Assembly: GCA_032164245.1 (NCBI GenBank)
Contig: JAVMKO010000006.1
Span: forward strand, 1,565,001 to 1,629,000
Length of the DNA stretch: 64,000 nt
Direction of reading: 5' to 3'
Source: Sternotherus odoratus
Taxonomy: Eukaryota > Chordata > Testudines > Kinosternidae
The notes under the pieces are model-generated. The model made no database searches. It was not told where the DNA came from and was given only the letters and a program-made list of their open reading frames with translations. Shown one piece after another: positions 54,391 through 64,000 of this stretch (position 1 is the first letter of the stretch; each line of letters begins with the position of its first letter). Both the position numbers and the translations under genes were made by a program.

Positions 54391-55177
54391 TAGTATCTAG
54401 CCCGTTTAATGGGGATTTCTAATATTGTACAATTAAACCAGTATTTGTGTATGGTCAGTGTGGCTAGTCGAGTGAATCAGACAAGCCGGCTCTCTTTTGC
54501 ACAGTACTGAGTTACTTTTTGGACTTAAATGCTTGGATACCGAAGAAAGTCTTCCTTCTAAAAAGACGTGATTAGACTGGCTGAAAGAGCTTAATCTTTG
54601 GCAGGAAAAAGTTATTTTTTACTGTCAAGAATTATTTTATGACATTCAATATTATTGCTTCTGAAGACCTATGAGGGAGATTTGATCTGCCTGTTCAAAA
54701 TTTATGTACATGAATGAAATACCTAATTTACCTGTGCCCGATTTAAATTGAAACAGAGACACTTGAAATGCTGCTGCCTTTGCTTGTGCTAAAAATGTAC
54801 ATTGTTTCTTTTCATGATAATAAATGCCTCACTGAGGCAGCTGGTTGGTGCAAGATAAAAGCGAAAATTGATGGAAGAAAATCCTGTCTTCCTTATTCAG
54901 CAAAAAAGTCCATTATTTTCAAAGGGAAGTTTGCCTGACTAATTGCTCACGGACCAATCCAACTTCCCTTTCAAATCACTGGAAAGACTCATGGTTATTT
55001 CAACTGGAAGTGGATCAGGCCCATAACAAAGATTATAGGATTGGTCCCTAAAGTTTTCAAATGGGAGCAACTCAGGATTTGCAGAAATGGCACCCCTTTA
55101 CCAATGACTGCGGGTAAACGTACTCCAGAGACAGGCGACAGCCTTTCCTATCCTGTTATGCATTTATATTTGGATGG
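54391..55177. promoter_or_regulatory. Unique AT-rich stretch, candidate non-coding element
   Basis: 54530-54860 is repeat-free with cores such as gcttaatctttggc, cctaatttac and tcatgataataaatgcc. No gene seen. Regulatory role is inference only. Confidence 0.25.
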
Positions 55178-55185
55178 GTTGTAAT

Positions 55186-55561
55186 TAGAGCATGGCAAAT
55201 TTTTTTTGGAAGAGTACTGTAGTTTATTCCGCCAAAAATGCACGGTCCGGTCAACCTGAAACTATTTCCGAGTTTGACACAAATAGTTTTGCCCATTCAC
55301 AAAATGGCCAGAGTAGGAGGTGCTCCCCCCCCCCCCCCCCATGCCCACTTACCCCTATTTTAGAAAGTTGACCAAGGGCCACGCATCTGGGACATCGAAG
55401 ACCCATATTTAACTCCCTGCTCTGGAGCAGACGGGATATGGACTTTTTTGAATCACAAAAAATTTGAGGAAAAATCAGGTTCAGTTCAACCTCCACCAAT
55501 TTCTTTTCCAGTTTTTCCAAATTGCCACTGAAGTGAAAAATCGATTATTTGCCCGGCTCTC
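55186..55561. mobile_element. hAT-like element, 376 bp, near-perfect 8-bp TSD
   Basis: Left end tagagcatggcaaat; right end atttgcccggctctc. The flanks gttgtaat (55178-55185) and gtcgtaat (55562-55569) match at seven of eight positions. The interior contains a 16-nt C run (55325-55340). Same terminus family as 2478-2899. Confidence 0.75.
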
Positions 55562-55569
55562 GTCGTAAT

Positions 55570-56447
55570 TGTCACTAATCTTCTTGTCAGTGTCACTTTA
55601 TGCACAGCAATTGAGAATGGTAAGAAAATGGGCAAACGCAGAGAACTTGAACTAGTTGCTGTATATAGGTCTTCGTAAACAAGGAAGGAAATAAGCGGTC
55701 CCCCCCCCCCCGCCCCACACACAAGGCAGCAATCATTGTCAAGTTTGTAAATGGAAGCAGACACCATTGACTTATTTAATTATCTCTAATGATCAGTTAA
55801 ATGAAGCCTTAGGTAAAATGCGCCAACTCTGACCTAGCATCAAATTGTTTAAGGAAACCTGTTAAGATGCAGCTATGTAGCAGCCTCAGGGCAGGAGAGA
55901 AGCTGATCTGTAGGCAAAGGGGAGCCATCACACTTTGGTTTCTTTAGTTTACAGTTTGGCAATAATCAGACTTTACAGAGTCCAGCAGGAACGTGGCCAG
56001 CCCCAGTGTGCATTCTGTAGTTATATGGAAGATTAATTTAAGTGTGACACAGTTTACTGCTGGTTGATTTAGCTTCCATTTAGGTGCCCTAAACTATGAC
56101 AGATTTGCCCTGTCAATCAGACTAAGAACAGAATGGCAGGGTTAATTTGGCTCAAGGGAATAAATCTTGTCACCAGGCTGTAACAAGTGTTTCCATGTTC
56201 ATAACTAGTTCCCCTTCCAGGAAACTCTAAGTATCTTCCTGGGCAGAGGTAGTCTTGTAGTCCCACTGGCATCTGGCTTTCTACAGGACTCAAAGATGAA
56301 CATAGCTACAGCCTTGCCCTCCCTTGCTTATCCAAGCAGGGGGAAGATCCAGGACACGCTGGCCTTTTGCATTAGCTCACTGGGCCCCTGCTGGATCTTT
56401 CGGCTTTGTTTAAGCTGGCACTTCATCAGGAAATGTTTGTCGTTCAG
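55570..56447. other. Unassigned sequence
   Basis: No gene recognised. A C run lies at 55700-55711. Confidence 0.5.
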
Positions 56448-56597
56448 GGGTGTTAAAAAAACACCCCCACAAACCACAACAGTTTTACCGACATAAAGTG
56501 CCGGTGTGAACAGCGCGTTGTCGGCGGGAATTTGTCCCTGCAGACAAACAGAAGCTGCACTGTGCACTGGTAAAAGCCTCCGAGTGTAGACAGAGCC
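56448..56597. mobile_element. Harbinger-like MITE fragment
   Basis: Right end cgagtgtagacagagcc followed by TAG. Left subterminal sequence includes aacacccccac and taccgacataaagtgcc, typical of these elements. The left terminus is not intact. Confidence 0.5.
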
Positions 56598-58008
56598 TAG
56601 ACACTCAGTCCAGAACAGAGTATCCCCCTCACTCTTGGAGGTTTGTTTCACACCAACCACATTATTCTTGTTTGGATTTGAATTGTATCTTCATTTATTT
56701 AACCTTTAGAGCAAGCTGCAGAAGGACTGTGAGCAGAATTTACATTTCAAAGCTACGGCCAAGATTGTTCATTATCACCAATCACAAGGAACAGAGGAAG
56801 AGCAATAAGACAGTCTGAGGCCAGGGTCTCAACATGTGTTTACACTAACCATGCACACGCTAGCCTAGGATAACAAAGCTGGAAGGACAGCGCCTCGCGT
56901 TCTGATGGACATGGCAATTGGGAAGGGAAGGAAGGCTGCCCCTCTCTTATTACCCAGTGTTCACATTTTAACTGGAATTGATCTAGGTTTTGGTGAAGGT
57001 TTTTCAAAACCTGGTTATCATAAGGTGGTGGTTGCTGTACGTAACCCCTCCCCATTAGCCACTGAATGGTGGCTAACCTGGGTTATTGTCTATGGACTGT
57101 GTTCCTCCCTGCTCTAGCTTGTATTGAAAGGATTTAAGTATTTGCCTGTCTCCCGCTAGGCATAGCCCGTGAATCCTGTCACTAATTTCCCTTCAGTATA
57201 ACATGAACTACCATTCACAAACCAAAGTGTTTTTCCATTTACCTGGTTGATCGGAATTGCCTTAAACACAGGGTGTGCTTTAGATTTTTCCTAGGGCTTA
57301 CAACAGGCCCCATACAGATATTTCAGTTTTTTCAGGGTGACCAATTGAACATTTTCTGTTATGAGAGCAAAGACCCATTGTATTGCCTTATTTATTCATT
57401 TTATTAACTCAGTAATTTTCCCGAAGCATGGTGGCTTTTAACAATTACTTTACTTGCCCTGATAATTGCCTGGCCTTTTTGTAGTGTCCAGTATTCAGAA
57501 AGAGCAGCTTGTTCACAGATTTCCAGTTTGCTTTTTGGAACTGTTAACACCTTTCTATAATATGCACCATCGCTTTCCCTGGCACCGGCATTCTACGTGA
57601 TTCTCCTAACAATACAGAATGTTTTAACACCAGGATACAACACGAAGGGGAACTCATTGTTAGGCACTTTTATTAACTCCTTTTCTAAGCCTTCCCCTGC
57701 CCTGGCTGCTGCTTCTGTCCAGGTTCACTGGGTTTTTTAAAGCATCTCATACAAGGGATCTGCTTTTTCTGCATATTCCACTATAAAATCTTGTCAAAAC
57801 ACAGTGAGCCCCTATAAAGACTGGTGCTGGGGACTGGGGGTAAGGGTGACTCCAGGATGCCTGCTGGTGCTAGCGGGGGGCAGCCCAGGATCACCACTGT
57901 TGCAGGGATGAGGGGGACCGGTGCAGGCCCAAGTTACTCGTGGGGCCCTGGAGTCAGTCACACCTGCTGGCTTCAGAGGTCCCGGAAAGTCAAGGAATCC
58001 ATGATTGA
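56598..58008. other. Unassigned sequence
   Basis: No gene or repeat recognised. The short frames on both strands lack domains. Confidence 0.5.
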
Positions 58009-59060
58009 AAAGCTCTTGATATAGTCTCCCACAATATTCTTGCCAGCAAGTTAAAGAAGTATGGCCTAGATGAATGGACCATAAGATGGATAGAAAGCTG
58101 GCTGGATCGTCGGACTCAACAGGGAGTGATCAATGGCTCCATGTCTAGTTGGCAGCCAGTATCAAGCGGAGTGCCCCAAGGGTCAGTCCTGGGGCCGGTT
58201 TTATTCAATATCTTTATCAGTGATCTGAAGGATGGTATGGACTGCACCCTCAGCAAGTTTGCAGATGACACTAAACTGGGAGGAGTGGTAGATACACTGG
58301 AGGGTAGGGATAGGATACAGAGGGACCTAGACAAATTAGAGGATTGGGCCAAAAGAAATCTGATGAGGTTCAACAAGGAGAAGTGCAGAGTCCTGCACTT
58401 AAGACGGAAGAATCCCATGCATTGCTACAGACTAGGGACCAAATGGTTAGGCAGCAGTTCTGCAGAAAAGGACCTAGGGATTACAGTGGATGATAAGATG
58501 GATATGAGGCAACAGTGTGCCCTTGTTGCCAAGAAGGCTAACAGCATTTTGGGCTGTATAAGTAGGGGGATTGCCAGCAGATGGAGGGATGTGATTGTTC
58601 CCCTCTAGTCGACATTGGTGAGGCCTCATCTGGAGTACTGTGTCCAGTTTGGGGGCCCACACTACAAGAAGGATGTGGTAAAAATGGAAAGAGTCCAGAG
58701 GAGGGCAACAAAAATTATTAGGGGCCCGGAACGCATGACTTATGAGGAGAGGTTGAGGGAACTGGGATTGTTTAGTCTATGGAAGAGAAGACTGAGGAGA
58801 GATTTGATAACTGCTTTCAACTACCTGAAAGGGGGTTCTAAAGAGGATGGATCTAGACTGTTCTTAGTGGTAGCAGATGACAAAACAAGGAGTAATGGTC
58901 TCAAGTTGCAGTTGGGAAGGTTAGATTGGATATTAGGAGAAACTTTTTCACTAGGAGGGTGGTGAAGCATTGGAATGGGTTACCTAGGGAGGTGGTAGAA
59001 TCACCTTCCTTAGAGGTTTTTAAGGTCAGGCTTGACAAAGCCCTGGCTGGGATGATTTAG
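58009..59060 (+). pseudogene. CR1 ORF2 reverse transcriptase, C-terminal two-thirds
   Basis: Continuous from [20 protein letters not shown] through the intact palm blocks [20 protein letters not shown] and [13 protein letters not shown], then [47 protein letters not shown] and RVQRRATKIIRG. Only two lesions are visible: an in-frame TAG at 58606-58608, and a single-base loss near 58920 after LQLGR, beyond which the normal ending ([20 protein letters not shown], then LDKALAGMI) resumes in another frame and stops at 59058-59060. The endonuclease and RT start are missing through 5' truncation. Confidence 0.92.
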
Positions 59061-59148
59061 TTGGGGATTGGTCCTGCTTTAAGCAGGGGGTTGGACTAGA
59101 TACCTCCAGAGGTCCCTTCCAACCCTGATATTCTATGATTCTATGATT
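58009..59148 (+). mobile_element. CR1 LINE, 5' truncated, best preserved copy
   Basis: Runs from mid-RT to the exact CR1 3' terminus, attctatgattctatgatt, at 59130-59148. The 3' UTR (59061-59129) includes ggggattggtcctgctttaa and ggtcccttccaaccctgat. The left edge coincides with a stop codon (58006-58008) outside the element's homology. No convincing duplication was seen, as is usual for CR1. Confidence 0.92.
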
Positions 59149-59634
59149 GCCATGACAGTCTCACAAACTTAATAATAATCAAGGTGGTCAAAGCTACCAG
59201 ATGTGTGCTGATAAAGCTTTTCTAGCAATGTCTGGTGTGTGTGCGTGTCACCTCCCTGTCCGTTTTTCCTTTTTCCTGCTCCGTGATCTCGGTGTTCCAC
59301 TTCCGGTTGCTCGGTGAGTGTGTACACACCCAGTGTTGGGGTCCCGCACTTACTCAACGCCCACGGATACCCCCTGCTATTTGGACTGTTATCATGGTTT
59401 GTTCAGACTGTTCCTAACATCAGTGGTCCATGCCGTGGATGACCATCTATCTGCATGTCTTGCTTCGATTTCCTTATGTTTTGCGATTGCTGTTCTGGGG
59501 TGCATCCGAACGTATCATCATGCAATGACTGCTGCGATACTGCCTAGACATCCTTCAACTATTCGCTGCTGATCGTTTATTCGGAATATCTATATCTATC
59601 TATATAGATATAGATATATACACATACACACACA

Positions 59635-59710
<76 letters not shown>

Positions 59711-60199
59711 CACAATTCCATTTAGCTGTATTAAAAAGCATATTGTTTGTTTCCACCCAGCTTACCAAGTGATCCAAATCGCTCTGTATGAGTAATCAGT
59801 CCTCTTCATTAATTCCCATCCTTTTTCTTTTCTTTTTTTTGGGGGGGGGGGAATGGGGGGGGGAGTACCAAGTGAAATGCCTGCAAACTGCATGGATTTT
59901 TTTTTTAAAAAACATCATAATAGAGGCTTAAATTATATGTATATCACAAATAAACATAAATAAAACCAGTAAGAGGACCAAAAAAATCCCAGCACCATGG
60001 CTAAACAACAAAGCAAAAGAAGTGGTTAGAGAAAATGATATTTTTAAAACTTGGAAAATAAATCCTAGGAGGAAAATACAAAGGAACATACACTCTGACA
60101 AGTTAAGGGTAAAACTATAATTAAGCAGGTCAAAAAAGTATTTGAAGAACAACTAAAAAAAGACCCAAAACATAAGAGCATTTTAAAAAAATACAATAA
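59149..60199. other. Simple-repeat-rich sequence
   Basis: Contains the (TA)n array, T, G and A runs (about 59831-59910) and otherwise unassigned AT-rich DNA. No gene. Confidence 0.6.
59637..59703. repeat. (TA)n microsatellite
   Basis: About 33 uninterrupted TA units, bordered on both sides by cacatacaca-type sequence, so the whole block (about 59590-59715) is roughly symmetric. Confidence 0.95.
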
Positions 60200-60846
60200 A
60201 AGAACAAAGCTAGCCTAGCAACCAGTGGGACTTGTGGATGATCGAGGTGCTAAGGGATCACTCAATAAAGACAAGGCCGTTGTGGAGAAGTTAAATGAAT
60301 TCTTTGCATTGGATGTCACTGCAGAGGATGTGAGGAAGATTCCCACATCTGAGCCATTCTTTTTAAGTGACAAATCCGTTCCAAATTGAGGTGTTGATAG
60401 AGGAGGTTTTGGAACAAATTGATAAATTGAACAGTAATATGTAATCAGAACCAGATGGTATTCACCCACAAGTTCTGAAGGAACTCAAACATGAAATTGG
60501 AAAACTACTAAGTGTGACATGTAACATATCACTGAAATCAGCCTCTGTACAAGATGACTGGCAGATAGCTAATGTAATGCCGGGTTTTTTTTTTAAAAAA
60601 AAGGGCTCCAGAGGCGATCCTGGCTATTACAGGCCAGTAAGCCTAACTTCAGTACCAGGAAATCTGGCTGAAACCACAGAAATGAACAGGATATGTTGGA
60701 AAAAAAGTCAACATGGCTTTTGTAAAGGGAAATCACGTCTTACCAATATATCAGAATTCTTGAGGCGGTCAACAAACATGTGGACGAGACTGATCCATGG
60801 GATATAGTGTACTCAGACTTTCAGAAAGCTTTTGACAAGGTCCCTT
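60200..60846 (+). mobile_element. CR1 LINE, RT N-terminal part
   Basis: Plus-strand CR1 ORF2: traces of ORF2 before RT (gttctgaaggaactcaaaca), then YRPVSLTSVPG, SQHGFCKGKSRLTNISEFLR and, after a frame change, DFQKAFDKVP. It stops exactly after the codons for DKVP, where the inverted segment begins. Frames are broken by stops and a T/A homopolymer at 60585-60602. Confidence 0.85.
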
Positions 60847-61062
60847 CCCGCTTTTTTTTCTGGATCATTTCTAAATATGTTGAACAGCGTTGTTCACAGA
60901 ACCAATCCTTGGGAGACCCAATGTTTACCTCTATCCACTTTGAAAACTGACCATTTATTCCTACCCTTTGTTCCCTGTCTTTTAACCAGTTACTGATCCA
61001 AGACAGGACCGTCCCTCTTATCCCATGATTTCCCTCTTTGCTTAAGAGTCTTAGGTGTAACT
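60847..61062 (-). mobile_element. CR1 LINE, next RT segment in inverted orientation
   Basis: The minus strand encodes LRLLSKEGNHGIRGTVLSWI followed by SNWLKDREQRVGINGQFSKW, then a worn SG-PQG block and the tgttcaacatatttagaaatg region (LFNIF-ND). In CR1 this segment follows directly after DKVP, where the plus-strand piece (60200-60846) stops. The two pieces therefore look like one CR1 with its downstream part inverted. Confidence 0.8.
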
Positions 61063-61064
61063 CC

Positions 61065-62392
61065 CTGTCACGGAGCGCCCGGGCGATGGTCTGGAACCGC
61101 TCCCTAGGAAGCCAGACCGGACACCGGGTGGAGGGCCCCTTCTCCGTACACAGCCTGTTTCCCAGGCCAGGAGCTTCAGGGGTCCCCACTTCCACCTTCC
61201 TGGGTCTGACCTCGGAGCATTCAGCACCTTCTGCCCCTCCATGTGCTTCCCCCAGCAAGCCCGCCTGGGCGGGGTCCTGGGGGAGCCCATGGGTTCTGCA
61301 CCCCAAATCCACAGTCAAACGTGACTCTCAGCCAGCCAGCAGAATAGACGGTTTATTTGAGATGTCAGGAACACCATCCAACTCACAGCTTCTCAGTCTC
61401 AACAGGGTCCTTCAGTCAGGCCTTTCTGGGGGATGCCAGGAGGTGAGACCCAGATTCTGGGCTCCTGCTTCCTCCCCAGGTTTATTCGATGACTTCCATC
61501 TGGTCCAACACAGACCATGCAGCCAGCGAGCATGAGCCCTCCGCTGGATCCATCTTGGGGCTAGAGAGCGAGTTGGCTTCTCTTCCTTTCCCTCCACATA
61601 GAGGCCCAAGAAATGCATAGGGGAAACTGAGGCACACACACACAGTACTCCCACTTCGTCACGCTCCCCTTTCTTCTCTGGGTTACTCGGGAGCAGGCAA
61701 CACTCACCTGGGTGCCTGATATATCCTGAGTATCCCGGTGGTGATGGTGGAGAAGTGGGAACCCTCCATCTGCCCCTCTGCCGCAGCCCCTTTACTGCTA
61801 AGGAATTTACAATTGGCAGTGCCCCCACCTCGCTGGCCCCTGGACACACTCAAGGGTGAGCCATGGGAACCGCCAGTTATAAACTCCTTCAACGAGTAAT
61901 TAAATAAAATAATAATAATAATTAATAATCTCTGCCCTGGGTCTAACTGAAATACCAATTACAAATACTATACATGCAATATACTTAAATTAGAGCTCAC
62001 ACTCCTTTACTGAACAATGTAAGGAAACCGGGTATAGCAGATGCAGATGATATGTCACTACTAATTTAAATCCACAGGGGGCAGTGGAATAAAATCAATT
62101 AACGAATATAATAGACAGTGATAAATGAATCGTCTGTACCTGGCATTTACCCTGCCACTGTTCACCCCGCCCCGCAGTCTGCTCTCCTCTGGATGGCAGA
62201 GTCTGAGGCAGGTGCTTGCGTGGGCGCGCTGGAAGATCTGCGGCTGGAGACCGCCCCACCAAATGTCCTGGGTCCTGGTTCGGTGGGTCCATCCCTCTGC
62301 CTCTCCTTAGACTCAGTCTCTCTGCTCTGCCCCTTCCCTTGCAAGTGCTTTCCCAACAACCTGAGTGTGGGTTACTCACAGTCCTTCACTGC
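61065..62392. repeat. GC-rich interspersed repeat, class uncertain
   Basis: Begins ctgtcacggagcgcccgggc and contains ggtctggaaccgctccctag, cctgggtctgacctcggagc and agaatagacggtttatttga. I recognise the first part as a high-copy turtle-type repeat. The tttatt is a minus-strand AATAAA-like signal, which suggests an LTR element in minus orientation, but no matched terminus or duplication was found. The part from 61890 to 62110 is AT-rich and may be unrelated. The many frames on both strands are compositional. Confidence 0.5.
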
Positions 62393-62465
62393 ATAGAATC
62401 TCAGGGTTGGAAGGGACCTCAAGAGGTATCTAGTCCAACCCCCTGCTCAAAACAGGACCAAATAT
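62393..62465 (-). mobile_element. CR1 LINE 3' end
   Basis: Tagaatctcagggttggaag, then ggacctcaagaggtatctag and the cctgctcaaaacaggaccaa block, the CR1 3' terminus on the minus strand. About 73 bp. Confidence 0.85.
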
Positions 62466-62929
62466 TTGTGGGGAAATAATGTAAGGGTTGCATGTGTGAA
62501 TATTTCCATAAAGCCAACTTTAAAATCACATCTATATTTTCATTGTTATTGCAAAGCTTGCATGAAAATCACCCCCAAAGCACAAGAACTATATACAACT
62601 TATATCTCAGTTCAGCCTTTATAAACCTTCTACCAGCCCTGCATGACAAGCACAGCTCGCTCCATCCTTGCAGATACTACAAAGGAGTCGTGCCTGCGTA
62701 ACTCAATGTTCCCATTGGTAGCTTAGACATCATTTTAGTGATTTCAATTTTCCTGTAGGCTTTATCACAAGACATATGGATCATTGGGGTGTTCAGGGTA
62801 CCCAGCTCACTGTCTGCAGCAATTTGAAAACCTTGAAGTGACTGGAGTTGGTCCCTATCAGCACAGACACATCAGAGATTCCTTTAGGGTGGGGGCATAT
62901 TAAGGCATGTTAACTAGCTTTCAGAGGAG
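62466..62929. other. Unassigned sequence
   Basis: No gene or repeat recognised. Confidence 0.5.
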
Positions 62930-63195
62930 AGTTCGTTCAGACCCTGCTTATATGCACATCCTCAAGCGAGCTCTCATTGTGTTAGTGTGACTATAAATAG
63001 CAGCGTAGCTGGAGTAGCACCGGGAGCAGCAATGGAGGCTTAGCGGAGCCAGGCCAAGTGACTTGCCCCTTGGTTGCAGGGGGGTTCTGACTTGGCCTGG
63101 CTCCGCCGTTCCTCCACTTTCACTTCCTATAGTACTGTAGCCGCACTGCTATTGACAAGAGCTGCTGCAAGTGTATGTAGACGAGCCGGGGATCA
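62930..63195. mobile_element. Palindromic MITE, Harbinger-like
   Basis: A perfect 17-bp inverted repeat, gcggagccaggccaagt (63043-63059) against acttggcctggctccgc (63090-63106), with a 30-nt loop forms its centre. The right end gcaagtgtatgtagacgagcc resembles the gtgtagac-gcc ends of the other Harbinger-type MITEs. The left end is poorly preserved. Confidence 0.55.
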
Positions 63196-64000
63196 CCCCC
63201 TCGCTTGTGGAGCACACACAGCTTTAGTGAACTATTCACGATAACATACAAATATTCAGTTACATCTAAATAATGAATAAATCTGAATAATTGATAAATA
63301 CAAAGGAAAAGAAAGCCTATTTCCCTAGGGAAAAAGAGGCTAAATTAATCAAATAAGAACAAATCATTTGCTCAATTTTAATGATCTGTTCACTCCTCAG
63401 TGGGGATTCCATACAAAACAAACACCCGGTCTTGTACGGTGGGTATTATCACAGTTGCAATAATCCCTATATCACGGTCTTCTAGATAATGCCTGTCTTC
63501 TGTAGTAGAAAAAACCATTGCCCAGGTTCTCTGCTGTTTTGTTTATTTGGCAAAATGTCTCGAGTTCAGAGCTAATTGGCTGCATCACCAGACAGCCTTA
63601 AGACGAGTTGCCGGAGAAGCTGGCTAATGAATCGGTGGGTTTTGTTCGAATGCTCCTGTTGCTTTGGCTTCTATAATGACCATTGCAATGGACCTTTTCA
63701 AACTCCAACTGCTCCAATTAATGTTGGGATCACAATTTAATTCCTTGGGTTTAGGCCTGTGGAATTGGGCCATAAAATCAGGCTGTTGCTCATTATTCAA
63801 GGTTTCAAACTGGGAGCAATTAATTTTAAATCTTTCTTTTGTACGTTGGTGTCATAGGAATTCAAAAGGAAAAGGAAAAGAAAGGGGCCTTTTTTCCCCA
63901 CTTGTACTGTGATCAAATAATCTAAAACAGCTTCTGACTAATGGATGAGGCCTGCTTATTAAAAAAAAAAGTTAGACAAGCTAATCTTTTCAGATCATAC
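63196..64000. promoter_or_regulatory. Unique AT-rich end, candidate non-coding element
   Basis: 63600-63880 is repeat-free with cores ccaattaatgttggg, gcaattaatttt, ataatgaccattgcaatgg and ctcattattcaagg. The minor frame 63664-63912 has no domain. This looks enhancer-like, but only by composition. Confidence 0.25.

Noticed and set aside
61065..62392. Full LTR retrotransposon
   Set aside because: No matching second LTR, terminal inverted repeat or duplication could be found; left as an unclassified repeat.

Overview
This window looks like nuclear DNA from a reptile, most likely a turtle (a crocodilian is the main alternative). The basis is the repeat content: many CR1 LINEs on both strands ending in the (ATTCTATG)n-type tail, a tRNA-derived SINE whose tail resembles the CR1 3' end, Penelope-like elements (PLEs) with a GIY-YIG endonuclease, and many hAT, Harbinger and Tigger/pogo-type non-autonomous DNA transposons. 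No bacterial operon structure is present. I found no host protein-coding gene, no functional RNA gene and no CRISPR array. Almost all open frames are chance frames, transposon remnants or low-complexity sequence; the longest (460 codons, 33735-35117) lies mostly over a C-rich minisatellite. The window reads as an intergenic region or a very long intron.

Layout. 1-9 kb: unique AT-rich DNA, two hAT-type elements, an 87-bp PLE tail with a perfect 12-bp target-site duplication (TSD), another hAT-type repeat, and a decayed hAT transposon (7388-8849) that now contains a PLE tail and a non-CR1 reverse-transcriptase fragment. 9-18 kb: mostly unique sequence with CR1 pieces, a PLE hairpin (12964-13176), a solo LTR (15446-16194) and possible conserved non-coding stretches. 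18.8-20.8 kb: a nested stack in which a minus-strand CR1 (ORF1 esterase plus ORF2 endonuclease) is split by a TA-flanked MITE and a 648-bp solo LTR, with a second TA-flanked MITE at its edge. 21-25 kb: hAT MITE, SINE, Harbinger-type MITE and a third LTR-like repeat. 26.6-28.3 kb: a CR1 inserted into another CR1 exactly inside the codons of its FADD catalytic box. 29-37 kb: MITE remnants, a minus-strand PLE, the minisatellite, and a compact PLE (36355-37049) with inverted tails and a 12-bp TSD.

37-50 kb is largely unique, with a well-marked hAT element at 39152-39564. 50-64 kb holds a 255-bp hAT MITE with a palindromic TSD, CR1 copies in both orientations, a CR1 3' half at 58009-59148 with one stop codon and one 1-nt deletion, a CR1 whose RT order continues across an inversion near 60847, a long (TA)n tract, a GC-rich repeat and a palindromic MITE at the right end.

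The best-supported observations are the insertion footprints: direct duplications at element edges that fix element boundaries and the order of insertions. I did not find a new multi-gene system. CR1, SINE, hAT, PLE, Tigger and Harbinger assignments rest on my recognition of family hallmarks, not on a database search.
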